Shown: piece after piece, positions 1 to 12,700 of the stretch
Layout: every line of letters starts with the position of its first letter
Numbering within the stretch: the stretch's first letter is position 1
Source: Apostichopus japonicus
Lineage: Eukaryota > Echinodermata > Holothuroidea > Aspidochirotida > Stichopodidae
DNA: 64,000 nucleotides
Reading direction: 5' to 3'
Assembly (NCBI RefSeq): GCF_037975245.1
Contig: NC_092567.1
Coordinates: 23,092,376 to 23,156,375 of the forward strand
The notes under the pieces: generated by a model
What the model was told of the DNA's origin: nothing
The model's database searches: none
What the model saw: the letters and a program-made list of their open reading frames with translations, nothing else
Position numbers and translations under genes: made by a program

Positions 1-440
1 CGTTACAAGGTAACGGGAGTCTGTACACGATGTAGTGGAATTTAACGCAATCACAAATATTCTTATTTTGTTCAATCGAAATTTTGGGGGAGATAGAAGT
101 TATGTCACCGATATCAAACATAAATAGAGAGATAGAGGACACATTAATCTATTCCGTGATATGTGTCGCACAATCTAACTTTTTCTATAACTAAAGATAA
201 TTAATTTAAAACATTTCGTTGGTACGTTACGGCAGTTTGTATACACGCAGAGTGGAAATTAACGCAATCACAAATATTATTATTTTTTCAATCGAACTTT
301 TGGCGAAGATAGAAGTTATGTAACCGATATCAAACATGGATAGGCTGACAGAAGAGATATCGCTCTTTTTCGGGATGTTTGTCGCACCATCTAAATATCT
401 CTATAACTAAAGATAAATAATTTTAAACATGTCATTAGTG
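1..440. repeat. Two-copy tandem duplication, unit about 217 bp
   Basis: Two diverged copies lie side by side. The string 'aacgcaatcacaaatatt' occurs near 44 and again at 261, and 'ctataactaaagataa' near 185 and 401, giving an offset of 216-217 bp. The first copy may continue to the left of the window. No open frame or transposon terminus is visible. Confidence 0.85.
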
Positions 441-638
441 GTACGGAACTGTACCTTAAATTTGATTTACGAACAATTATTGAGTGCCACCGCACCTTCA
501 CCGTTACTTATTATCCGCTAGATTATAGATGGCGCTCTTCGCTTTTTTCCTTATTGTCTGCTCTTATTGTCCGCTACTATAATGTCCGCTACCTTCAGGA
601 AGGTGGCGTTCTCCACATTTTGCCGGGGATCATCTACA

Positions 639-720
639 TTGCTACTCAATGTTTGCTACTCAAACATTGATTGCTACTCAAACAATGATTGCTACTCAAA
701 CAATGATTGCTACTCAAAAG
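639..720. repeat. Minisatellite, unit about 18 bp
   Basis: About four to five copies of 'tgctactcaaacaatgat' in direct order, slightly diverged at the left. It lies in a non-coding stretch just beside the minus-strand open frame at 742-1233. Confidence 0.85.
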
Positions 721-741
721 ATACCTGCTTTAATCGAAGTA

Positions 742-1233
742 TCAGAATAAACTGATTGGGCTTGTTTGTCTGCGTTGATGATGGTGAGTTTTTCTGTGCT
801 TACATCGCTTCGACTCGTTGTTGTAGGCTTGTGCCTTGCTGGTAATCGACCAATAATGGTGAATGGCTTGTTGTTCTGCTACAGCTGCTAGATATGCTTC
901 GGGAGCTCCGTGGCGTTTTGGTGGTTGAACGACTGCTTGTGGTTGCCATATCTGAGCTTGAAATGGGGTTCTGATAGACCTATGTAATTCTTGCATGAGT
1001 CGGTGTCTTTGACTTCGGCCTTTCAGATGATGTTTGATGCCTGGCAGTTTCCATTTAGGGGGCTTGTGGCCTTTTGTCGGCAGTTGCAAGCTTCCTTGTC
1101 GATCGTTGTGTGGGTGGTTGATATGCTGTTGTTGTCCTTTGATGATGCTGGCGATGTTGGGCATGCAGTTGTTACTGACTTTCACTGTGTTTCTGTTGAA
1201 TATCTTGTGTATATTTAAATATATATCGTCCAC
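742..1233 (-). CDS. Unrecognised basic open frame, 163 codons
   Basis: An uninterrupted minus-strand frame of 163 codons lies in a stretch less AT-rich than its surroundings. The product is rich in His, Gln, Lys and Arg, with short motifs such as KGHKPPKWKLPG and a C-terminal KCKHRKTHHHQRR-like basic tail. I see no signal peptide, membrane segment or known domain, and recognise no family. Two shorter open frames overlap it on the plus strand, so base composition alone may explain its length. It could be a fragment of a mobile element or an exon of an unknown gene. No convincing splice sites or polyadenylation signal delimit it. Confidence 0.2.
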   Translation of the reverse strand: MDDIYLNIHKIFNRNTVKVSNNCMPNIASIIKGQQQHINHPHNDRQGSLQLPTKGHKPPKWKLPGIKHHLKGRSQRHRLMQELHRSIRTPFQAQIWQPQAVVQPPKRHGAPEAYLAAVAEQQAIHHYWSITSKAQAYNNESKRCKHRKTHHHQRRQTSPISLF

Positions 1234-1686
1234 AGTAGGTGGTCAGTATCTATCAACTCGCATAGGGTGACTCGAAGTCGCTCATATGAAGTTGTCAGCA
1301 TTCAAGCAGTGTATAATGACATATGGTATTATCATTGTACATGGTTGAGATCACAGTAACATAGCATGTATACCGTAGGTATTAAAACAATCCTGTAGAC
1401 AACCACTGCCATTATTACGTAACTAGCAAACAGAGTCATTGGGTAAACAGTGTAGGCTGAAAGTGTATTAAAGTGACGAGAGAGACACTGTCTTACCGTA
1501 TACCACATACACTGCAGTGTCTCACGGCGAGAATGGGCCTCAAATATCCATCTTACAGCTCGATGATGCCGTCAGTTGAGAAAATGCCATGTATGAGTAA
1601 ATAAAACTGATAAACGTCAGTAGCCCAATTTATTTCCTAAAGTAATGCGCCATTGAACACGCTGCGCGACTACTTACCTTATCGTT

Positions 1687-1932
1687 ATAGTCAGTATAGG
1701 CCCCAAATTATAGCATGCTTTAATTGCTAGAAGTTTCCAAAAAGGACTTTAATGGAGGTCTTTACTCTCCAAATTGTTCTCAGACATTGTTAAGGAACAC
1801 ACAAGATGACTGATTGTCACCAGTGAGGAACATTTCCTAAAAGATTGAATAAATACAGTTTAGAAATTTCGACCATAGGTGACCATATTTGGATATCTAG
1901 CATATTTAGGGGCCAATACAGCATACCTTCAA
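1687..1932 (+). mobile_element. Short inverted-repeat element, family B, copy 1
   Basis: About 245 bp, matching 46599-46850 over its length. It begins 'tagtcagtataggcccc' and ends 'tatttaggggccaatacagc'; the two ends are imperfect inverted repeats around GGCCCCAAAT. The outer TTTAAAGGTA seen at 46.6 kb has decayed here. No coding capacity, so a non-autonomous DNA element (MITE-like). Confidence 0.7.
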
Positions 1933-3490
1933 TTACTATACCGACTGTTCTCGTTTACATTCTTCATAAAGCGGTTCTGTCGACATTTATATTATGATGC
2001 CGGCATTACTCAAGATATGATTAGGTATTATCAAAATATGACACCCATTTTTATTTTTAACACATTAACTGAGTGAGAAATGGATGAATTTTAATCGCTT
2101 TAATTGCCCGGCGGCTTGAAAGCATTTTCCAAGGGGATAAAATCAAAGACATAACTATATAAAACCAGCATACCAAGACATCGCGGTATCTTCTACAACT
2201 TGATACGGTCCTCAGGGTTTATTATTGTTAAGTATGAAGAAAGGAAACTAACAAACAAACGATCTCCATCAAGGATCCTATAAAATAAGAAATCTTTAGC
2301 CTCAAGTCCTGTTGCAGTACTTCAAATTATTGACCAAATCGTTGTTACAAATATTAACAGTGTTTCGTTAGGGCAGCCAACTCTAGCAAATCAATCCCTT
2401 CATCAGGCTGAAGTTCCCTGCATAGAGGGCCAAAGCATAATAAGCATATAATCGTAATTATCAACCACCTTTTCAGGCAATTCTGATGAATTTTAAACAA
2501 GTTGACCTTCAGTTGCTCCAGACATGGAGTGGTTTATTACTCCTTCGTAAATAACAACTCCTTGTCTAGCGATCTCTGACCCGTCGGACTAGAGTTCATC
2601 CTTCCATGCTTTGTCAACAGGGTCACGTTTTCCTACACATGTTACGAATGACGTAACACATGTGTTTCCAATCGCTCTAACCGGGGAGAGGCTACTAGCA
2701 GCTCTCTGCTCTGACCATGCGAATATTATTATATGATGCCCCCTTAGCCATGAAACGGTCGGTTGCTTGTTAATTATTATCTCTAAAACATTTAATGCAA
2801 TTTTTGATTGAGAAATCATTCATCTCCTTCTTTCAGCCTTACCCTTTCAACATGAAAACTGCTCAAATGTTAGCAATTCCTCGGATAGTGAAGTGACCAA
2901 AAGGCCAAACTTTCACACAATAATGTTAATGATGAAAAGAAATACGATGTGATAGTTCATATGTGTAGATCTTCACAGATGTATACATCTGCTCAACTTT
3001 CCTATAAAGTTGGTAGATAAAATTAATTCCCAGTTTTGAACCTCACCAATATTTGCCACCATACTGTGAAATATAATACAAATGAACGATGTACCAGGGA
3101 TTTCAGTTTATCTATAAAGTAATGCACGGTATCATTTAAGGTAGCATAATAAGCGTGCAAGTCGTATTATTAACTAATTTTATAAAGTATAATTAATATG
3201 TTATTAGTATAGAAAGTAGTTTTGGGTGGTAAGAGAAATAAATAAGACCCGTACTTAAAATGAAAATGAACCCCGTAGTCTGAGCCTTGGCCCTCTGACC
3301 AAGCCCACCGCTACGTAATGTCACCTGATGTTTATACTATAGTGATAATTACAAGCGGTATGTACGTACATGTACATATGTACTATATAGGCCTATGTCA
3401 GAGGTAAAGGAAGCAAAGATTCTGCTGGTATGTTATTGCTGATGTTTCTGTACCGATATCGAGTTGTAAAAAAGAATGCTCATCCACAGC
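1933..3490. other. Intergenic stretch upstream of the lipase gene
   Basis: Apart from short spurious open frames on both strands I see no gene, tandem repeat or element terminus. The last part (about 3380-3562) presumably holds the promoter and 5' UTR of the lipase gene; a weak TATA-like string 'ctatatag' occurs near 3383, but its position relative to a transcription start is unknown. Confidence 0.5.
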
Positions 3491-3562
3491 TAGGTAGAGG
3501 AACTTCTTCACCCTCTCGGGAACACGAAAGATCGTTATTTGACTCTGTATTTTGAAGGAATT

Positions 3563-3719
3563 ATGAATATAACATTTGCTGGCTGTGGATTTCTGGGTAT
3601 TTATCACGTCGGAGTTGGCAGTTGTTTTGCTGTCCATGCACCAAATCTCATTCAAAAAGCCGGAGGAGCGTCTGCTGGTGCATTAGCGGCATGTTGTATG
3701 CTCTGTGGCTCAGATTTGG
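3563..3719 (+). CDS. PNPLA2-like exon 1 (start codon, oxyanion loop, nucleophile Ser)
   Basis: Encodes residues 1-52 plus one base. ATG at 3563 gives MNITFAGCGFLGIYHVGV. The same frame is open only back to an in-frame TAG at 3491, and 3563 is the only ATG in it, so this is the likely start unless an upstream exon exists. The N-terminus is about ten residues shorter than human ATGL. It carries GCGFLG and GASAG. The donor is 'ttgg|gtaact', phase 1. Confidence 0.93.
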
Positions 3720-6700
3720 GTAACTTCCAGACATTTTTGTTAATCTTAATTTGGATTCTGTTTCTTCCTATTGTTTATATTAGTACTTCTAGACTGAAAT
3801 GGCATAAGATTAACCTTAATGTTGAAATAGATGACTGAGGCCTAACTGTTACTAACATTAGTATTTGGCCTAGCCGGCCTTAACATAGCCTAGCCTAACT
3901 TAAGATAGGCTAGCCATGGCCTAAATTCATTAGCCAATGGTTAAAACTCTCGGCTAGCAAGCTACTGCTATCACATTATGAAGTAAAGAAATTGTAATTG
4001 ACAATGTAATAATTTAGAGTTGTTACAAATTATGTCGGTAGTCAAAACAGTATGTTTTGATGAAAACGAAGTTTTTTAGAATTCCATGATGAAAATTGTT
4101 TCCTGTTAAACTTCATACTCATGTTGTTGTACTAGTACTAAAAGTCTGTCTAGACACACTACCTGGTTATACTTATAGTTGGGGATTGCCACACAGAAAT
4201 AAGTGGAACACATTTATTCCTTTCAGAAAACAACTTAAAAATTCATTTGTAATGGCTACCTTGTATAATATCATAACACTTTAGTACAATTTCTTTCATG
4301 TGGTTTTTACAGGTAAAATCACAGAAGATGTACTGAATACAGCAACCAGTGCCAGGTCTAGGACATTAGGTCCACTTAGCCCTCGTTTTGACATTAATCA
4401 AGTACTTCTTGATGGGCTCAAGGAAACCTTACCAGAAGATGCTCACAAGATTGTCTCGGGAAGACTATTTGTGTCTTTGACGAGAGTCTCAGACAGACAA
4501 AATATTGTGGTGTCCAAATTTACTTCCAAAGATGACTTGATTCAGGTAAAAATACAATTAGTTCTTTATTTCTCTGTTCACTCCTTGGTTTTAAACTTCA
4601 TGATATATGAAGAATCAGGTTTGATATGATCTATGTTATGATGTTGTAAACACTGAGCAATGGGATTTCTCCTATGAGAGGCGGTAACTGGTTTGTGACA
4701 CTGGAGGGTGTGAGCATAACCATGGGGGGGGGGGTTGGGGAAGGTCGGGGGCATGTTAAATATCCTAATGTGAATCATTGTCTAACAAGAAATTAGATAT
4801 TAAGTGCTATGCTAAAAAGCCAATTTTTCAAATGCCAGATGATGGCATGGGTCACAAAGTTGGATTACAAACATAGCATTTTTTATTCCTTCTCTGAAAC
4901 AGTGAGGCAGTGATTTTGATAATATTTTTGCGAGGCAGTTGAAAAATAAGAGGCAGCCACGTCACTAAACTAATACCACAGGAAACCCTGGTTGAGTCTG
5001 TGGATGACTATTTTAATAAATGAAATTTGGCATCAAGAACAATTGCTTAATTACTGTATGTTGTAGTTATGTAGGGGACAGGAGGATAAGCCTAGCTTAA
5101 GAAGTTCTCTGTAGACCTATTCCTTTATAAATCCTTTCCATTGTCACTGTTGATCCTATTGTTGTATAGAATGTTGATGTATGTGCACTCAAGGGTACAG
5201 CTGTATGTCTGTTATATTGTAACATGCACTGTAATATGAATAAAGTCAGAGATGCACAAGCCAGACACTGAGTGAAATTGTGTTTTCAGTGTCTCTTTAT
5301 AGATCTACAGTACAAGCCTACAAAGTATTAAAAATTGACACTGACAATTATTTCCAGTGTGTCAGATGTTAATTAAATTCTTGAAAGAAAAAAGAATTAG
5401 TTATAAATAATGATGATTGTTCCCTTGTATGTCAACAAACATATATCTTGAGTTAAGCAGGTAAAAAAAACCCAGTAAATTGTTGATCTTTATGTTTGCC
5501 TATTGTTTCCTGCAGGCTCTTCTTTGCAGTGCTTTTGTACCATTTTATTCTGGTATTGTACCTCCAAGCTTCAGAGGAACTGTAAGTAATGAAGTTATTC
5601 TTCAATTTAATTTCACATTTAAAACCTTGATTATCCACACATGTTGAGATCAGAAGTTGTCTGAATATAACAATAATCTGTTATCTGTAAAGTAATTTTG
5701 TTTTACATACTAGAATATGGGTAGTTTTGTGGCTACAGCGTAAAAGTTTATACAGTACAGTATGGGTAATAATGTCGCTGTAAAATAGAATATGTGTAGT
5801 ATTGTGGTTATTATGTGAGACACAGTATGTGTTAGTAATGTGGTAATTGTGTGAAACACCTATTGCATAGTAACGTGGTTATAGTGTGAAATACAGTATA
5901 TGTGTAGTAATGCGGTTATAGTCGTTCAGTCACAATGGTGTTGTAGATACTGTACTAAGGCACATTGGATAAGTCCGGGAGTCTTACTAATGGATTGCAG
6001 TGGTCATAGATGCCCAGTATGAAGTTTTGCAATTATGAATGAATGTACTTCAGATCTGAATAAAACAGGATCTGTAGTAAATAGGTCTGGATATTCCAGG
6101 TTTCGTTGCACTGTACAAAAGGGTATTACCTCCCATGTAATAATTGGTATGTAATTATAAAACAATATTAGAACAGTTTAATTGTATTTGAGTGTCAGGT
6201 AATTATCTTAGAAGAAGAAATGAGACGAAATGATGTTTTAGTTTAAACAAAGAATTATTCAAAGGCATGAGTTTCCCCAGAATATACTTTGTCATGATTG
6301 AGATTATGAAGACAATTAATTTAGAGTCAGAGGTAATAAGTCCCACAAAATATGATTCAATTTGACCTTGAAGGCCTCACAAAGTCATCCAAACAATAGC
6401 AAGAGCAACAGGCCTTCTCGAGGGAGTAGGTTCGTTAATTTCCTGATCTTGCTCGGAGAAACCAGCCAGGCCCCAACTATACTTACTGCATAGTACGTTT
6501 AATAGTCCAGTCTCTCAAAGTGTGAACTAGCATAACCCTCTGCAAAATTGATTGCTTTTTCCTGCTTTTCTTTTAATCCTGGCTATTAGCCTAGACTTGC
6601 TATCGATTATATGACGATCCTTCAAGTCTTCTTTCATGTTAATTAATCTTATGGTATCACGTTACTGTGGCCTTGTAGGGTCTTAGCAATACTGCACGGT

Positions 6701-9700
6701 TGTGTTCACAATTTACATGTTTAGAATTTCACAATTGTAGTCGCAAACATGCTAAAAAATTCAAGTGGTTAGAAATGGAAACCGGCTATTTGTGACTAAA
6801 AATCAAGCTCCCACTGGCATTTTACTGCATTACAACAACACACAGCAGGTCACATATACTGGCTTTTGAAAGCAGCTCAATAATTTTGGCTGAAAATATG
6901 CAGTTTACTACAGGGCTTGTGTTAGGTTCTCAACAAAATCTTGGTCTGACATTTGTCAACCACCTTACTTTGTGTGTTTATGACCAATTCCTGTGCCTTT
7001 TTCCTACTGGCAAACAATGAAATCCACTGGCATTTAGCCAGTAAACAGCCTGGATTTTGAGGCCTGCAGTATGATGTAGCTGGTTGTGTTTAGTTGTCCT
7101 TTTCATTGACTACTGAAAGTAGTGAATACGAAGAACCTCTATTCAAAGTTACTGACTGCTGTACATCTTTACATTTCTGTATGTCAAATTTGACTATTTT
7201 TTAATAACATTTTGCTCAATTTAATACGGTCAGTAAAAGTTTATCCCTGATACATTAAATGCTAATTTAAATATCCTTTTCATGATTCAAAGCATCTCTC
7301 ATTAGCATTAGTTACCTAGAAGTTTATCATAAATTGATCACCCCATGCCAAAAATAACTAAATGGAACAAAGTACCTGCACTAGACATGCCAGCCCAATG
7401 TGTTTAATGTTATCTTGAACTATGGCCTTACTAAAACAATGATTGGTATATTCAAATACAAGAATGTAAAACCCCTTTCTGATTGCAAACTGTCAATGTG
7501 ACCTTTGTGTTTATATTTAGAATATAGTATGACTGTTGATAATATACTGTATTAATGTTTACTTATGATCATTGTGTAATACTTACCTAATCATTTATTG
7601 AAAACCTATTGTTAGTTGTAGACCAACAGCATGCTGTACCCGAGAACTCCGCCAACCTTGCAAAATAAAAGAATTACAAACAGGAATTTCAAGATGTTCT
7701 TGACAAGTTGATATGAACAAACAACAAGAGATAGAGTTCAAACCAAAATTTGCCCTTATCATAAAAGTACCAACAGAAAGAAAGAAAACATGGTTGTATC
7801 CAGCTATATTTGTTTTTAAGTTAATTTTTGACACCTCATAGTATTCACCCAACAAATTGCAACATTTCTGTCAGACAGATTTGAAAGTTAGCTTAGACCA
7901 TGGGTAGTGCGATAACCACAAACCGACAACTGCTTGTGTAAAGATCTTCAGTATGACACAAAATATGCAAAAATCAAGCTAAGGTCACCCATCTTCAATT
8001 TTCAGCAAAACCCCAGAGCATATATGAAGACCCCTTAGTTGTCTCATTAATTCTCCCTCAAATAATTTGAAGGTATGTTAGAATATTATCTAGGAAAATG
8101 CTTTTGAAAACATTTTGGGTTTTATCAAGCTGAAACTTTGGAACCAAGACATGTTCTTTAATCTATTTTGATCACAGCGAGGAGGAAACATTGCAGTTCA
8201 TGTTTAATGTGTAGCTTTAATAGTTTAGTTTAAATAAATGACTCGCTATCTATGAATGATGACTGTCTGGTTACAAGAGCTGAAGATCACTTTCAGAGGA
8301 GATTTGCAATGACAGAGACTGGATGAAGATGACTTTGGTAGTTCCATGTCAAATTTGATTTATTTATATTTAGGGTTACGCCGTGGGTAAGAAAATACTA
8401 TACAAGACTATAGTTTAGAATCATGTAATGACATAATTTTTTTTTTTAAAGGCATTGAAGTCTCGCCCCAAACCGCGTGCAGCGCTCTGAAAAAGTTAAC
8501 TTTCTGTTGCTTGCAAATGACGTTTTCTTCTTGTCGCTACAAAATGCAGACAGTAATGAAACGTGATACCTTGTTATATTTTATCTAGACCTGAGATGTC
8601 CACGCTGCTATGTACACTGTGTTGTGGGTATTGACCGTAGCTGTATGTATTGACTGTACACTAGTGTCTAATTACAGATGGTGGTGTCTAACACTTCTGT
8701 TACACCTCATTCGAAACTACAGTAGGTCAGATTACTGGCATGAGACCTTTCTTTGTGTGCGAGTCTTCACACCCATTAAATAGCATGAAAATAATGCTTG
8801 AACCAAGGCTTGGGTGAAAATACTCTACTGCTACATCTGAAGAACATCTTATAAGAAATGGGCAAATGTTTCACAGTTTTGTAATTTTTTCTTACTTCAA
8901 AACATTTTGTAATTTTCATCATTTCAGAGGTATGTGGATGGCGGAATATCAGACAATCTTCCGAAGGTCTCTGGCGATACTGTCACTGTCTCGCCTTTCT
9001 CTGGAGAGAGCGATATCTGCCCTCCATCAGAAGAAATCAGCAGATACCTGCAAATAACACTTTCAAATACACACATACAGGTAAGGGCAATGAAATTATA
9101 TATGATTAGAAGCACATTCCTCCAAATAACACTTCCAAATACACACATACGGGTAAGGGCATGTAAAATGTGCTTTGGAATTATATATGATTAGAAGCAC
9201 ATTCCTCCAAATAACACTTTCAAATACACACATACAGGTAAGGGCAGATAAAATTTGCTTTGGGATTATATATGATTCGAAGCACATACCTCCAAATAAC
9301 ACTTTCAAATACACACATACAGGTAAGGGCAAATAAAATGTGCTTTGGAATTATATATGATTAGAAGCACATTCCTCCAAATAACACTTTCAAATACACA
9401 TATACAGGTAAGGGCAGATAAAATTTGCTTTGGGATTATATATGATTAGAAGCACATACCTCCAAATAACACTTTCAAATACATAAATACAGGTAAGGGC
9501 AAATAAAATGTGCTTTGGAATTATATATGATTAGAAGCAGATAGCACTTTCCAAAACACACATACAGACAAGCACAAGCAAAAGAGTTCAGTGGAATTGT
9601 ATGATGTAAATTACACATGATCAGATGACACTCTCAGAAAACACACGAAAATAACAATCTAGCATTCATTATACTTAGTTTAAAATTTCCCCTACTTATA

Positions 9701-12700
9701 ATACTAACACTTTCAAATACCCACACACACAAGTTACAAGGACGGAGAGAGGGTCCATTGGATTCATATCGTTAGTTCTATTTCTGTTTTGAAAGTTGTG
9801 ATACATTTGAAAAACCTTTGCTGTTAATCCAGTGACTTTCCATGGGTTCAACATTAAGGTTTTAATTTCCTAATCTCCAATATTTTCTCACTTTACAGCC
9901 TATTTTCATCTCTTTTTTTCTTCCTCCAGCTGACAGCGTCTAATTTATACCGTCTCTCCAGAGCTCTCTTTCCTCCCGATCCTAAAGTCCTCGCTCAGAT
10001 GTGCAAACAGGGATTCAACGATGCCCTAGCTTACCTGAGAACGAATAGTGAGTCGACGAAAATATCATTTTTTTATCAGGAAGTTTGAAATAACTTTACT
10101 TTACTTTTAACTTCCAAACTTCTTTCAATACATTTTATGTGGCCATACTCATATAGATGTCTATAGTGAATATGTTTGCTTCAAGGTATTTTCAAGTGGA
10201 TTAAAGGGTGTGAAGACTCGCGCAAAAAGAAACGTCTAATGCCGGTAATTTGACTTAGTTTCGAATGAGGTGTAACAGAAGTGTTAAACACCACCATTGA
10301 TCCCAGAAAATACACACACAGCTTACTGCCGTGGGTAATTAGACACTAGTGTACAGTCAGTACATACAGCTGCGGTCAATACCCACAGCACAGTATACAA
10401 ATGATACAGCGATGGACATCTCAGGTCCAGCTAAAGATAACAAGGTATCACGTTTCATTACTGTCTGCATTTTGTAGCCACACGAACAAAATGTCACTTG
10501 CAAGCAACAGAAAGTTAACTTTTTCAGATGGCCGCACACGGTTTGGGATGAGTCTTCAATGCCTTTAAATTGTGTAACGATTGTGGTTGCAATGGTTCTC
10601 TGTCAGCCACCTTCTCACCGATGTGCACTAAGTATGTGATTGCCTTACAGTATGTTCACATTCATAGTGGGTGCCATAGGCGTAGGAGCCTAATTTGTTT
10701 TGGGGGGGCTGTAACGACTTGCCCGAAAAATATAGCCAACATTTTTCGCGCGCTCCGCGCGCGTAAACATTTCAATGTGCATATCATATAGGCATTCATC
10801 AGTTATTACATCACATGCCTTTACCCGATGAATGCTTATATGATATGCAAACTAAGATGTTGAATGCGCGCGAAGCGTGCGAAAATTTTGGTTATATTTT
10901 CCGTGTTATCACCCTTTCATATTGGTTATAATTATTGGGGAAGTCATTATGATAATAACGATAATAATAATAATATCAGTTTAACCATTGAAAAACCATT
11001 GCAAATTAACGATTGCAAATTATTCTTCTTTCAGTAGGTGCCCGAAAAATTATCACCATATTGCCCGAATTTTCACTAAAAACAATTGAAATACACTCTG
11101 CAAATTTTTCTTCTTTCAGTAGGTGCCCGAAAAAATATCACCATATTGCCTGAATTTTCACCAAAAATTTTGGTTGGGGGGCTGCAGCCCCCCAGCCTCC
11201 TACGCCTATGGTGGGTGCAACCAAAGTGATGCAGTTAATAAACTAACACATGTATACTACATGAGACACGCAGTTACTGTATACCATTTATGCTCCCGAA
11301 TCAATGGTATCAAAATCTAGTTCATTGTGTCTTTCTTTTAACTCTTCTGACAAAAACATTTAGCCAAAGCGGGGCTGTCCATAATTTGGAGATAATCCTG
11401 CATTAATAACTTGATGCAAAAACATGCAAGGTGTTTGTATGAAAGTCTTCATAACTGAAACTTTATTGCTTTAGTAATGTATTTGATATTAATGAAATTT
11501 AGTATATATATTATAACTCAAACTTTGATTGATTTAGAAATACATTTGATATTAATGAAATTTAGTAATTAGAACTCAAACTTTCATTGCTTTAGAAATG
11601 TATTTGATATTAATGAAGTGTAGTATATCTCCAGTTGGAAGAACAAAGTAGTAAATGAAAATAAATGAATAATATGTTGATCCATTTCTTACCCCTATAA
11701 GTTAAGCCTGCCAGATAGAATAGTATTAAAAAACCATGTTATGGTATGGTGTCCTGTCTGTTGTTCATATATCTTCTTTAACTCATACTTCTAAAATAAG
11801 TGGATTTTTTTTTGTGTAGTTAAATCGGTAAAATTGAGTGATCTCCCTACTGGTATGATAAACATAAATATCTGTTTATTGATCGCAGATTTACTTCCCT
11901 GTGAAAAACACAAGAAGACTGGTCGGTCCAAGTCGCTGCCCGTACTTGCCGAAACTGGGAGGGAATCTCTGGCGAAGAGGACATCAGAAGTCCAGAGACC
12001 TACGTTTAACCTTGAGAAGGAGGAGGAGGAGGAGGAGGAGGTTGGAGACAGAGACCCTGAGGGGTACTCGGAGGTATCCGAGGAGGAGGAGATTGACCTC
12101 ATGGAGGATGAAGTCAGAATGGAAGAGGTTGAACAGATGAAGGAAGTCTGGCAAACCTGGGAAAGCGAAGACTTCTTTGATGAATGTGAAGATTGTAAAA
12201 AGGGCAGCGAATGTCTCGCATTAGACCCTGCTCTACCTCCTCAAGTTGTTGACGGTGAGTTGCTTCTGTTGATGAACTGTTATTGTGTGCCGCTTAAACG
12301 GTAGTATAGGCGACAAATTATGCCTGACTTAATAAAGAGGAACATGCTCTAAGCATCCTGGTGAAACTTGCATTAATTTTCTACGTGCCATTTTCAACAT
12401 TAGAAGTTGACACATTTTGTACCAAAAGTGAAATTGAAGAAAACAGGGTAGATGTCATTGAAGAAAACTGGCATCAGGATGCTTAAAATATCTGCCTTTT
12501 TAGCCATTGAAAACTCATTCATGGGAGAGCCTGGGTGAGGGGAGATAGCCCCCCCCACCCCACCCCAAAGATTCATCTTGCCCTCACACACAATTTGTCA
12601 TCAAGTTTTGTTTCTTAGACGACAAAAAAAGAAAGAAGTCTGGCTATGTCCCTGAACCCAACTATGATCAAATGGATATGTAGTGTGATTTTTGTTTGTT

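Noticed and set aside
11791-12140. Open frames overlapping exon 6 in other frames (Ser-rich on minus, Arg-rich on plus)
   Set aside because: They are shadows of the GAG/GAA-rich coding strand of exon 6.
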